A stretch of 64,000 nt of DNA, from the NCBI GenBank assembly GCA_037833965.1, contig AP031358.1, forward strand, positions 22,576,001 to 22,640,000, in the 5' to 3' direction. Position 1 is the stretch's first letter; every line of letters starts with the position of its first letter. Shown here piece after piece: positions 33,848-46,800 of this stretch. Source of the DNA: Marchantia polymorpha subsp. ruderalis. Its lineage: Eukaryota; Streptophyta; Marchantiopsida; Marchantiales; Marchantiaceae. The notes beneath the pieces are model-generated. The model was not told the origin of the DNA, searched no databases, and saw only the letters and a program-made list of their open reading frames with translations. The translations under genes were made by a program, and so were the position numbers.

Positions 33848-35720
33848 GATGGTGGTGGTGATGATGCCGATTGACGTTGCGGCTGGGGACCAGGCATTTG
33901 GCTTGCCTCCTGCGCTCGTGGAGAATCACACCACCGATTCCGACACGCTGCAGCCTCGCCGAGCGGATAAAAATATCTTCGGATTCTCTCTCTAGTACAT
34001 CATCAGCCCATTGGAGGGAAATAGAATGCCGCTCGTAGCAGCGAGTGGCTGAATGTTGACGCCTTTTTAAGCCATGCGAATATATCTTGGATTTTCTCGT
34101 CTCGCAGTTCGCCAATTCTCACTGTGGCCCCGTTCTCTCACATTTTGAGTAACTGTCGTTGGATTTAAAATTGGTGTTTTCACTTTCGGAATTCTGCCCA
34201 GACGTAGCTTGCGTCTCGATGGCATCTTCTCCGAGCGAGATACTTTTGTCCCCGATCATCATGAGGTCGTCATGTCTGTCGCCGGTCGAATTTTAAGTGG
34301 CAGAACGAACCAAATCAGGAATCCAGGTCAACTCAACCAGTTGCCGGATTTTTGGTCGAAGCCGTGGTCTGCCTGCCATCGTTGTGTTCCTATCGAGTAT
34401 CGCGTATGGCTTTCTTTATGAGCGAATGAAAATCGACCGCATTGCGATGCTGCCGCGCTCACGCACAGTAACTAGCACTCGCTCGCTAGCGATGCGATGA
34501 CTTTCACGAGGCGGTGACATCACGTCGCCCGCCATCGAACTCGACCGATCGCGCCATGCTCACGCTCGTTCCTCCCCTTTTTCACCATCCCTTCTCGTGG
34601 TTCGCTCTCGGCCCAATTGTCCCACTTCCGCTTTCTTCGTTTGACTGGTGTTCCAACACTTTCTCGGGAGATCCACCAGTGCCCAATGGCGCCGGATCTT
34701 CTCAGCAGAGCAGGGAAGTGGGGGCGAGCCCGCCCCCACCCCCACCCCCTCCCCTGGAGGGTGCTCTGCCTGTCGCTTTATGGCTGCGAGCCTTGAAGGG
34801 CGTGAAATGGCTTTACTCCGCTCTGTGCACAGTTCGAAGTCAATCGTTTGAATCTCGAAATTGTTAAATATTCGCAGCAAAAGTCAGCACGGGCTGTGAG
34901 CTCCGAGGCTCTACGTCATCTCCCGGATGCTTTTTCCGCCCCCCGGCGAGACTGTCCCTCTCGTGGTGTCTTACACGGGCTATTTCGGGCAAGCACCATA
35001 TCTCTCTCTGCGGCTTCGCTCTCGCGGCAGGGCTGTGAATAAGTGGGGGCACATTTCAAAAGCTCAGCCAATCATGTGCGCCGAACCCGAAAGCTACCGA
35101 CATGCTGCGGCAGCAATTTCCCAACGTGCGGAGTGGCGCAGTTGCCCCCCGCCCCCCACATTTGAGCCTCTGCGCATGCCTTTCCGATCGAACAGTGGCG
35201 TGCCCAGCCTCCATCTCCATCGTTTGGACCGGAAGCCCGGCTGTGCGTTGGCGTTGGCTGGCGCGAGCGAGCGAGCGAGGAGAAGTTGGTGGCCAGGAGA
35301 TTTCCTCCATAATCATTTCCAACTCGAATGAATCCATCAATCAACATGTTGCCCTTTGCCAGCGCCCGAGGGTTGAGAGGTCGACAGGCTCCAGACAGAC
35401 ACACGATGCCGATCCATGCCTAACCCAACCCATCCCAGCCCAGCCCAAAGCTCCCCCGCCCCCCTCCATTCCCCCACGCCTGCCGTGTTCGCCTGCAATG
35501 TGATTGCTCCGAGTCTGGGAACGCGGGTTGTACGACTCCATTAAGGCCACTAAGCTAACAGTGCCAGCGTTGATTCTTCCTAGCTAGCCATCGCTCGCTT
35601 TACACGGTTCTTGCAGAAACAATAGCAGCACCAGCGGTGATGGAATGTACAGTCCTTGCCAGGTTCGCTACTGCTGCTGCTGCCGCCGCTGCGCAAGAAG
35701 CGTAGCGCTTCAGCATTTCA

Positions 35721-38700
35721 CCAGAACCATGAACTCGAAACTTTTAAACTATCTGGAGCCGGAAGTGGGGAGGCTGCAATTTAGTGGAGCCGTGGCTTGG
35801 GTTTTGTTGGCCTTCCACTTACATACTGCACTAAATCCTCACCACATTTCTCGCCCTGGAGCCTGCAGGATGAGGATGCATTTAGTCGTTTGCCTCGTCG
35901 TCGTTTTTTCACGTTCAGCGACTGAAATACCTCAAATTTTAGGGATAGTTTAATTAATGCTTTATCTAATTTATTGAGATTTCGTAATCATAGTGAAATT
36001 AGAGATTCAATCTGATAACCATCTGATCTCTGTCTGTCTGTGGATTTCATGGCTGGAATGCACTCGCTCTATGGATTTCATGGCTGGAATGCAAATGCGT
36101 GCCCCGCACGCAATGAAGAGTCGGACATGAGGAAACGAAAGCAAATCTCGAGGTAAAACTGCATGTTGAAGCGGCGGGCGCTCAGGTCAGAGCAGTTGTG
36201 CTGAAGTTCAGAATTCGCGAATCATTGTGACTCGCAGCAGCAACAGCCAGGCGGCCAGCAGGTTGTTGGATTGTGGAAAACATCGGTGCTTTTCCCGAGA
36301 TAGCATGCAGCAGGACGATGTCCATGGTTGAGGGTACCACTGTTGCTGCCCCCGAGCTGTTGTTGTCCGCTCAACAACCTCAGATGGATCCGCATCGCAG
36401 ATCTCTTTCCGGATAGAATAGTGTGGTTTGTCTATCCGGCAGTCTTTCTGGCAGGTGAGGTCGAAGGTGGAGAAGTGTAGTGAGGCGGTTCTGATTTGAA
36501 AGTCGCTAGCAATATACGATCCGCTCTATAATTGCTCGCTAGCCCATTCGATTCACAGATTGGACACTCGAGCCCCTTTTCTCCTTCCTCACGAACATGT
36601 CCGCGAGTCGTAGATACGGAGTGTCGTGGGACACCATAACAATTGGCTCGAAAGATCTGGATCTATGCGTTCACTGTTGCTAATGTTTCTAATACTGCGT
36701 GGTCAAGGAGGCCTGCATGAGTGTCTTGAACCGAAACCTGCAGACGTGGGCTTTGTACATGTACAAACTATACCTGTAGCGCTTCTAGAGAGGTGTGGAA
36801 ACTACAGCTTTCCGTGATGATCATGAACTTTTCGCCAGGAGGGATTGGCAGACCTCAAATTGTACCACCTACCGTAGACATTAATGCTGTGGAGCTTCAA
36901 CTTCTCATGAGTGCTGGTGTGGTAGTGGTAGAAGTATTAGCAGTGACTCACTTCGATATAACCTATCAAGAGCGCCACCTCCATCATGATCCGAGTTCCG
37001 GGCCAAACGGAGAGCACGCACAGGTGAATGGATCCCGAGGAAGAAGTCCCGCCCCTCCCCACAAGCAGCCAATTCCATGGGCTTCGCTGTCGGAATTCGA
37101 GACAACTATATGTATACAGTGCTGAATTGAATGACGTAGTTTGATGTACCTCATATGAGGTCTGTAGGCTGTGAACCAAAACACCCATGATGTTGTTCAA
37201 CTGTCCATGTGTCCCTGCCTCTCTCGTCTGGTCGCGCCGAGGAGATGGCACTAGAATTTGATAAACATGTTGGGGGTCGGGGTCGGGGCTGGGAGATAAT
37301 AAATGTGCTCTCTAATGCGGCCAATATCTGGATTTACTCTCGGGTGATTGTTCCGAGGCCGCATGCAGAGGTCACTACTACTCGGGTGCTGTTTCTGCTA
37401 GCATTTCATCATGCCATCTCAACAACTTCTACCTGAGATCTTGCTTCTCGTAGGGTATTCGGGACATGCTGAAATAAAAACTGACCGATCTTAAAGAGCC
37501 CACTGACAGTAACTGGACCACGGTTTAAAGCCACACTCGCAATTCACCATGGCCATATCATAGGACACCACATGGTCTGCCGATGCTGCTCCGCAAGCAC
37601 TGAAGTGTCGTGGGCAATCCTTTCACTGAGATACTCTCGGTCAGGATCTGGATCTCTTCGCCTTGGTGTCGATGTATGTATGTCGACTGCGCGTCTTCAT
37701 GAGTGTCCGCAATGGTACCAGGGAGCTGGACAGAAGCCTGCAGCCTGAAGATTGTACACCACCAACACCTCCACCACCACCACCACCAACATCACCATCC
37801 CATCCCAGCCTAGCAGTTTTGCTGTAAGCATGAACGACTATCATCCTTGCATGATCGTTGTACCAGTGTCACCACTTTCCAGGCAGAGACCAGGCGACGA
37901 TCTTCAGCTTCCCGCTGTATCCGATCCCCTCGAGCTCCACTGCACGCACGTCATTGAATCATTGAGGTGAGTTGAATGCACAGAGTTGACTCCTTGGTCC
38001 CCACAGTACCCCAACGCAAGGTCCTCAAAATTGGCGCCTCGACGGCGAGCACTCACATCTCTGATACCACGGGATTCAGGAGGATTGCCTTAAACTATTG
38101 TATATAGCCTCTATATCCGACATGGAGTAAAATCCCTCTACTTCCGATGGCTTTGTGGCAAAATGAGCTGGGTTTTTCATGACTAGTGAGAGATGATGTC
38201 TTTCGGGGACTTCCTTCCAGGTCTCGCGACTGACTTGTCTCGTATGTGTTGTAGGGCAGAATCTGGCGGGATCATGATCTGCTCGTCCTCATTGTCCGAT
38301 AGGCAGATCAAATGAGATTTGCACCGGTGGTGGCCAAAAAAGAATGCACGCGCAAAGCCACCCTTCGCTAGCTTTCCACCTTGTGCCCCTAAATTTGCTG
38401 CATAATGGAAAAGTGTCCAGTTTCTGATGCACTGAAAGCATCTTTCGTCCTTCATGTCATGCCATTTGAAAGGCCAGTGTTGTTGACTCTATGCAGCGAC
38501 TCGTGCATTGTTCTGTGCAGTGACTCCTCCAGTAATGATAACAGTGATCATGTTATGACCAATCATGAAATCAAACCCCTTCTCATATGCATCATGATCA
38601 TGATCATGACGACGAGAGTAAGCCATTCATGATCCTTGAGTCCTCAGCTCAGTAATTTCATGCGTGTCACGAAAATTTAAAGCCCTAGGCTTTACAGAAT

Positions 38701-41429
38701 TTATGCCACGGGATAATCGTCATGACTCGTTCAGACTGATATTGCTTCTACTCCAACCAGCGATGTTAGGAAATATCCAAATGAAAGTTTAACTTCCATG
38801 GGCAGTATATAAATCCTCATACATGAGGTAACTTCCAGATTCTGAATCTCGTGGTGAAACTCATGCATGTTGCACGCAGCGATGGACCCCACTTACGGGG
38901 TTTATGACCTCATACCAGAGCTAATGTCGGTCCCCTATTCATTTTCTGGGCAGCTGTATTTATTTGGCAATCAGAAACGCACAGTCATGTGAAGCATCGA
39001 ATTTCAATCTCATCCGTTACTGTCTGATCTGCGACATTAAGTTGCCCTGGCAAATGAAGAGCTTTCCAGACTCGATCTGCATTCGAACCGGACAGTTATG
39101 TTTCCTCGTAGCTTCTTGTCTCCACTTCACGTGACTGCGTCGTCTAGATCGACTTTCCAGCCTCGATGTGCAAACCAATCAGCCGGCATTTTCTGTTCTG
39201 CATGAGTTTCCACCTCTCCTTGAATTCCATCCTCAAGTAGCGTCACGCTGAAGGGTCAATGAATGTATCATACTCGGCAACTCTCTGATCATGAGACTCC
39301 TTTAGGGCCAAATAGTATCAGACTTCCAAAAACTTTTTCCCTGTGGAGTTCCATCTGCAGTTCAGCTTGTACCTCAGTCAGATCGGATTGTAGGTCGAGA
39401 TTGCTGGGCGAGGTGTACAGACATCGTGACAGGAGGCTCGTGCGCTGAATTTCAAAGATTTGGTTCTCAGCCCAGTAAAAGGTAGTAAATCTCACTGGAT
39501 GCTAAGAAATACATGGTCGGTACCTCCCGCGCTTCTTCTTGAAGTTGCATCCGCGGTGGACCTTTGTGCATCTCTGGATGGAAGGAAACCTGGCAATGGG
39601 CACTGCAGGATCGATTCATCTTCCCTACATATAATATAAGTTTAGGCCCCCGGGAGTATCGATCCTTCGCGGCTAGTCAACGGACCATTTATTTCGTTGA
39701 ATGCTGCAGTGCCAGCCATATTGTAGGAGGTATTGACCCCACCGACCGCGAAGCCAGTGAATGCTGCTGCTGCTGATCAGCGATCGAGCTGCTGCTTTCA
39801 GGCTTTGACTGACTCGAGGGTCACCACGAGGATGCGGACAAGGGCGAGGCAAGTAACTGTTCGCACGGCGAGCAGGCCAGACTATGCCACAGGAGCCGAG
39901 CGAAAAGCCGCGTTCATGATGCTTCGACTTCTTCAATGCTTATTAAAGAGCTCCCGTTGGTGTAGGTACTACTTACTGTAACCATCTACTTGTCATAGAC
40001 TTCTAGACATGTACCCAGCACCGACCCATTGGTGCAAACTCGACGATCGTCAGAGTGCACCTACGTGAGAGAGTGCCTGAGAGAGTGACTACTGAGTGTG
40101 TCCGTGTATCTGTGTGTGTGTATATATATGTGTGTGTATGTATGGGGGTGCCTGTGATTCCCATTCCAACAGTGACAGTACATAGCTAGACGGACTGGGG
40201 GCAGCCATGGGCCGAGCGGATGCGATGCGCGATGAGATGTAGCCCGGCGTACAATGAAAAACAGCTGGTGAACCCCAACTCCTCGAGTGGAGCTATCATA
40301 AGGTCCGAATCACGCTACCTGCGCTCCTGAGCTGTGTGGGAAACGTGATAATGCCACAGATTGCACTCTGGACTCTCTTCACTGCTCGCTCGTCACTCGC
40401 TCCAGCCTCCCTCATGATTCAATCATTCACTCTCGAGTGGCTCGACCCACCATATGTCTCCAATGAATTTGTCCCCACAATTTGGGTTCGCTGCAATGTC
40501 ACACCTTCATTCGTTCATATCTCGTTGTCATGACTCACGTCCAGTGCCGGGCGGGCAGTCTGACTCGCTCGCAAACCATGCCCCGATCCCATCGCTCTGC
40601 ATGTTCTATTCTACTGGCGATGGTATAGGACTCTCTGCAGCCCTCTGCAGCTTTCTCGAGTGTAGAGTACTGCAGGCCACAGTGATAACGATGCACGTGC
40701 ACAATTCCAGGTCGTCGTCCGGTGGCTCCATCTCAGAGGCCCGCGGGCGCAAAAGGCTACAAGCCGTTCAAAAGCTCATGCACAATGTAAACATGATGTC
40801 CTCCTAATCGAGACATTCTGAGGAATAGATGCGTCGGCATGAGAATGAACGAGAGTGCTCGAACACCTAAGCTCGACCTTCGTCATAGTATGGAAAAAGA
40901 AAGGAATAAGGGTCGATGCCTTTTCTAATGCGAGATCATATTTTGTGATCTTTTGATCGGCCATTTATCCCTTATCATTGAGTTCTTATCCCAGTCACGC
41001 ATTCTTCTGAAACGTATATCCTATACTTCCATGCAGATACCCACTTGAAATTCTTATATATAATAAACAACATGACTGACTCGGAATCATTCATGCCTGA
41101 AACTGTTTGGAACCTGAACTCTATTCCAGCCATGACCGTTCCTGCCTAGAAGGGAGTACTTCAGGTGTGTACGGTTTCATCTTTTGCTCTATATTGCTTG
41201 AGATACAAAGAACGATTTTTTCCCAATGAAAAAATCAATTGATTCGGAGAGGGTAATCATTGAAAACTTCGCATAAAATTTGTTTATTGTTAATGCACTT
41301 CGCTAACGAAACCTTATGAAGAAAAAAACCGTCATTTGAATGTAGACGACTACAATTCCGTATGTAGAATAGCCCCACAGTAGTGAGATATAGTTTGATA
41401 CATTCGTAATGAAGAACATAATTCATCTA
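35721..41429. other. Intergenic stretch, no gene recognised
   Basis: GC content falls back and only short open frames occur (up to 117 codons at 40454-40807), none recognisable. It contains a CAC-rich tract (about 37758-37800), a TG/TA tract (about 40110-40145) and a 31 bp tandem duplication noted separately. The proximal part may be the tail of the putative MIR171 transcript. Confidence 0.45.
36041..36093. repeat. Short tandem duplication, 22 bp shared, period 31
   Basis: The block TGGATTTCATGGCTGGAATG plus two further bases occurs at 36041-36062 and again at 36072-36093 without change, indicating a recent local duplication. Confidence 0.9.
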
Positions 41430-41614
41430 GGGGAGTGCTAGTTATCTCTCATTTAGGGCTAATTAGCACTCACCCTTGTATACGAGATTCTTTAATTGGT
41501 CAAATACCCTACACCCTACAATGATTGTTATTCTTTCTAGCAACCTATAACCCTACATCTACCAATGAGAGAAGAGGTTTAATTAACCTAAGTGAGGGAT
41601 AATTAACCGGTCCA
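41430..41614. mobile_element. MITE-like element with about 28 bp terminal inverted repeats
   Basis: The left end (about 41436-41465) reads CTAGTTATCTCTCATTTAGG and onward. The complement of the right end (about 41578-41608) reads TTAATTATCCCTCACTTAGG and onward; the two agree at roughly four of five positions over about 28 bases. The total length of about 185 bp, with no coding capacity, fits a miniature inverted-repeat DNA transposon. No target-site duplication was convincing, so family and exact ends are uncertain. Confidence 0.5.
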
Positions 41615-42773
41615 TTGGTTTAACATGTTAGTTTAAAGATTTAGTAAGAATTTTATAAGAAATTGTGTATACAAATTATTGAAAGATTAATGAAAGGAAT
41701 TGGTCATGTGATTTATGCTGTCTTATAAGATATTCAGTGAGCAATATTCTGAAATGTTTCTTGTGACAATTTTAAATATGATTGATACCACATGGACTTG
41801 AAAATGAATATTTTTATATATATGTGCCTGAATATCGAAGTAATTATGATGTCAAATAAAGATTTACCTCATGCATGTTTACAGTTATAAACATATTTTA
41901 ATCCAAATACACTAAAATCTCCGATACCAAATGTTAAAGACCTCGAAAGGTAATTGTAAACCCGTACGATGCAAATCCTAATGGCACCGCTTGTAAACCA
42001 TGGGACCAGGCCATGTAAACATTAGCATTTGTCTCTTGGTGAGTGAGAGAGAGAGAGAGAGAGCTTCAAATCATACTTTGTGGTTCTGAACTCATGTAAG
42101 TAAGTAGTTCAGGCTATGCGTCAGTTGTGCTGAAGATGCTCTTTGATTTAAGTGATCAGTTTTATGGAGCACAGGTATCTTTTCAAGCGTTATGTTATTC
42201 AGAGGCCTTTTAGAATTATACATTGATTAGTTGACAAACCAGCATAACTTTGGGAACTATTCCACCTGCTTCAGTTTTGAAGTTCAAGGCTAAAAAGCAA
42301 GACCTCGATTGGATTGACGCTGCATGAATGCAAAGATCTGTAATCATATATTTAGGCACATTTTTTATGAGGTGAGATTGACGTTTATATTCAATGCATT
42401 TCGGAATTTGATCATGACATGATGAGTATGAGCCTCATGAATTTTATGGCTTTTTTAATCGCTTCATGAAAGACTTGAGCTTTGAGACCGACGAGAAAGA
42501 AAGGAAGTGAGCAAAAGAAAAGTCTCCAGAAATTATGAGCAAGAATCGAAAACATTGTAGACGCAGGTGGACATCGAAGATTTTTTTTCACTTTGAGTTC
42601 CACTGCAATCTTTATATTGAATCTTCATTCTAAAAATTATATATTATTAGCACAATAACGATCCGTAAAAAAAAGCTTGGATTTTTTTTTATATAAAATA
42701 AAACGAAAAATTCTCAGCGTATTTTAAATTGTAGAAAGTGTAAAAATAAAAACCATAGAAGAGGAGTTGATTC

Positions 42774-43454
42774 TCATGAAAGTTGCTCATAAAGTCGTTC
42801 ACTTTTCACAATACAAGACGCACGGATTCGCAGCACTCCAGATGCTCCATGGGACACGAGCGGCACCTCATGGCATGGAGCCCTGGAGAAAATCGGACCG
42901 CCTGCTGTCGGTGGCCCTTCGACCTCCACCGGCGACCCTGTCGTGTCGTCTGTAGACGAAGCCGTCTGCCAAACGGTACACAGTAGCCATGTTTCGTGTT
43001 GACAGACATATTCCGATCCTGTGAATCCGTTGACTGCAGTTCGGTCGTTCTCATTAGACCTCACAGGCTTCTCACACGGACGGTCCTTGGTGCTGTTATA
43101 CCCGCTCTGTACCGCTAACAACCGTTCCCATATTTTGGAATAAAGGGCAGATGATTCCGGAGAATCTTTCTGTTGGTGAATCCGTGAGAGAGTTACGCCG
43201 TCAACGGGTGAATGTCTGGACTCCGTGAGGAGAATTAGCATCACGCCGTTCAGAGCGGAGGGTATACTTGTCCTCTTTCCTACATGCCTGTCTCTCCTCT
43301 GCCAGGTACGTCGGACTTCGATCTTCATGGCATCCAAATGTAAGGATAACGCTGCATTCATATATCTCAATAAGACAAATCGTACTCTATAATCCCGGTG
43401 TAAGTTATTATCTAAGAATCTTCTACTATGCCAGAACACTCTACGGAGTATCAT
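42774..43454 (-). CDS. Hypothetical protein, uninterrupted 226-codon frame
   Basis: I do not recognise this product. It is an unbroken frame of 226 codons in DNA of ordinary composition, long enough to be unlikely but not impossible by chance in a window this size. The translation is basic in its N-terminal third (many Arg and His), with no transmembrane segment, signal peptide or repeat, and a Pro/Gly/Thr-rich stretch near residues 165-195. No neighbouring exon with matching frame and splice borders was found. On the opposite strand a sequence like a splice acceptor followed by a donor near 43310 is also visible, so the region could be non-coding or read the other way. Confidence 0.25.
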   Translation of the reverse strand: MILRRVFWHSRRFLDNNLHRDYRVRFVLLRYMNAALSLHLDAMKIEVRRTWQRRDRHVGKRTSIPSALNGVMLILLTESRHSPVDGVTLSRIHQQKDSPESSALYSKIWERLLAVQSGYNSTKDRPCEKPVRSNENDRTAVNGFTGSEYVCQHETWLLCTVWQTASSTDDTTGSPVEVEGPPTAGGPIFSRAPCHEVPLVSHGASGVLRIRASCIVKSERLYEQLS

Positions 43455-43831
43455 GCTGTCACTCTTATATTTTATTTTACTTTGATTTTTTCCTGATTGT
43501 AATCTTTCCGAGTATCGAAATTATAATGCCCCATGCATGAGTTATATTTAGTAGTTGGTTTCACGGGGAAAATATACGGTGATATGTAAGGCTATTAAAC
43601 GGATGACCGACTGTGAACACACTCAGGTGGAGATTTTAATTTATTGCGCATTTTAATTTTAAAATGTGTTTCGTGAGAATGTCGCCCGCTAGCGCACAGC
43701 TCCGTCGAGCACGAAGAGCAGGAAGGCTGTAAAGAATATTTTGAAATTTGAAGTTTGAACATCGAGCCGCCTACTCACTCGTAGGCGTCCGGGCCGTCTC
43801 TGGATCTCGCGTAGAGTAGTCCGAGGCTCGT

Positions 43832-43871
43832 CTTGAAGGCGCGGGACGTCCCAACGTCCCGCGCGTTCAAG
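43832..43871. repeat. GC-rich inverted repeat, 18 bp arms, 4 bp loop
   Basis: CTTGAAGGCGCGGGACGT, the loop CCCA, then the complement with a single mismatch; one further base pair extends the stem outside. It is a very stable hairpin in otherwise ordinary DNA. It is too short for a typical plant microRNA precursor and no T-run follows. Confidence 0.9.
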
Positions 43872-46800
43872 AATCGGAGCTGCGAGGTGTACCCGGATCG
43901 AGGTCAGGGATCGTAGTCGGTGAAATTGCAAGTCGAATCTCAGACATACGGCAAATGCGTCGTAGCGTTATTACGCTCTTCGTGCGTCGCTTTTGACAGT
44001 GAATAGTTTTTTTGTGCCGAGCTCTGTCGTTGTCAAAAGCAAGTGTTGTCAATGTCGGCGACGATGCAGCGTTCAAGGCGAAGCTTGATATCTACGGACA
44101 TCGGATGATGATGATGCCAGGCGTCAAATTGGGTAACGAATCATCTTTACGGCATACGTTTTCCAGGTATCCAATTCACTGCTTTCGGGCCTGCCATGGC
44201 CCTCAGGTGCATTAGAAAAACGGCCGCAGAGTAGAATCGATTCAGACGTTCTCACAATGACATGATTTCGGTCCTTTCATGATTGTCAGTAGTTCATTGT
44301 GTTCTCTCTGAGAGTTGAGCGTTCAAGGGAGACTTGCGTGTAGCTGACGTTGTTCTATCATTCTTCCCGTCCGTCCAAATTGTAGCAATTACTCCGCCGT
44401 ACCAATCAAATTTTTTGATGAGAAATCGACTTGGCACAGGCCAGCCCTTGCAGAACGAAAAATGCATGTAAGCAAGAATCTTCCTTGAATTCAAAGTCTA
44501 AATGTGTCGTGTACTTCCCGAGTCCGCCTGTCATCTTCGACTGTGGTGTCTGATCTGATTGTTCTACATCTACCAGAATTACAAGCGGCGCAGTCGCAGC
44601 TTCTTTATTAAACAAAAGGATCCACCTTCGAGAAGCGGCCGATAGTCCTTACGGTTGTGTATCATACACCTTTATTTGTGTGGTTGAAGTTGCTTAAATT
44701 CACAATCGACTCCGATCCTGACTTTGGTCTCCAATGGTGAATGATTGATACATCTACAAACGAACTGTTGAGACTGATGTCGTACGTCATACCTGAAGTG
44801 AAACTTCTTTACTCCTCTCTACCTTTTTCTTAGCCTTTGAATTATCTGCTCTAAAGCGGAATGACGCAGCCCGTAGGCTCTGTGCTGGCGTCTATTTACG
44901 GGCTACAATTGGAGACTTTGGCGTTGAGCTTCTATACCGTGCTTTTGAACCTGAAATAGCTGACGGATCAGTTAGCAAGACAGACGAGGGGAGAGCCGTT
45001 ACGCTATCCATGCGATACAACAAACAGATTCCTCTTTAATTGAGTCCTTCTTTCACGACCAAAGGAATTTGCCCGATACATTACAATAGCCCACGTGCTT
45101 GCGCCTATAGTAGACATGCGTGGTCGTCGTCTTCAATGTTTGGAGGCAGTATAAGCCTTCCCACATAAAAGCGTCCTCCTTTCCAAGTTAGAATGTCCCG
45201 AGCACATGTCTTTGTAAAAGGTTTTTCTACTCCAAGTATTATGAAGATTTAGTTCATATTATGAAGCCTGCCTCACCCGTCCCATGTACAGTCTTCTACC
45301 CACCCAGAAACTTTGTTGTGAGGGATTTGTCCCAAAGTTTTATTGGCCATCCTACAGCTGACTGTGCTATAACATTTTACTATCTCTTGATCGTAACAGT
45401 GGGAATTCTCTTTCATTTTTTACTATATAGGTAACTCTTGTTACCATAGTAAGCATCGTTCCTCCGGTGTTGGGAGTCAGGTTCTTTTCATGAGTTTCGT
45501 CTAGAAACGAGATAGGGGTTCAAAAGGAAATCTAACTGATTGTCTACGTGCTGGGACAAGAGCCGTTCCTATGTTGGATCGATTTCCTGCCACATTGTTT
45601 CTGAACACGGATGTCCGAGCTGGTCGCAGCCTTGTATATCAGAGTGACCGTGAATTTCAATGTGAAGAATAACTTAACTTACAGGTGTACTTATCAGTGT
45701 TATATCCTACAGATATTTCCATGCGTTGCTTCTCATGCTAAGTTAATGCTGATGCTAAGGTACTCACTACACGTACAAGCGTGTTGATTTGAGGGTACAC
45801 GAGTCTTTTCTCAGCATGGATATTGTCAGGCTTGGTAATCGGATACGATAGACGGAGATGCCAATCATGCTGAAGAAAATCTCCAAGAAGATGTGATAAT
45901 CCACTCAAATTTTACTTTTATCTGAAATTGTACCCTTCGCTCACTGTCAAAACATATTCTACTGACCGCACACAACAAGCAGCATGCATAAAGCACCAGG
46001 TACATACGGCTCGACACTGACAGGTAGGATAGTAAATTGTTACCGTATCTCACCTAGACTTTAGCTAGGTACCAGTTTTCGAGAGTTGATTTACAGATTT
46101 GGATGATGTCTCATGACTCACAACTGAGAACGAAGAAAATGCTTCAAAAGACAACTATGATTGATAAGTTTTTTTTAAGTCATGGATTTCTTTGGCGTCA
46201 TATATATGATTTGCTAAAACTTGAGACCAACATACAAAGAGCAGTTCCTTCACTCTTCAAATGTCCGCCTGTAACCTTCGGTTGGTGTCACTGAAGGGTA
46301 ATTCTAGCGGGTTGTGTTCATATTCTTTTACCAGAACCATTCATCATACCAGTTGATTTTTGGTCCACAAGATACTTGATTTTGCGCATTGCATTATCGG
46401 TCAATGCAATAACTGTGAAAGTTGAGTTTTCAGACACTCTTGGAGATTTCAAGGTGTGAGTACATGTATTGAACTTTGACTAAACTCATCGATGTCGCCG
46501 TGTTGGAGTTGATTAGTCCCATTCTCTCCTCTTACTTACTGATAATAAATTTTTACTTAAGTGAATCATATAAGAGACCAATGATCTTAGAATTCCACTC
46601 GTTTGATGATGTTAAATTGGCTTTAGAACCACCTCTATACATTTGTTTCTATATCAAATATAATATGAACGTTAAATAAATTTCTGTCATTATCTAAACG
46701 AATGATTCTAGCATGATATTGCTAACATTAGATAATAGGTTTTCAAAGAACTTTATGCACAATATGGACCTACTTGCAACTTACCGTCCTTTAGTATATA

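Larger units (their letters stand above)
30891..35720. other. GC-rich island, likely MIR171 transcription unit and its promoter
   Basis: Roughly 4.8 kb stands out by GC content, CG dinucleotides, CT/GA tracts, GCT triplet runs (about 31140-31160 and 31229-31247) and many overlapping open frames. The longest is 264 codons at 30902-31696 (plus), rich in Ala, Ser, Cys and Arg and unlike any known protein. Because a MIR171 hairpin lies at 33.7-33.8 kb on the plus strand, the simplest reading is that the island holds the promoter and long primary transcript of that microRNA. This is inference; an unrecognised protein gene cannot be excluded. Confidence 0.45.
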
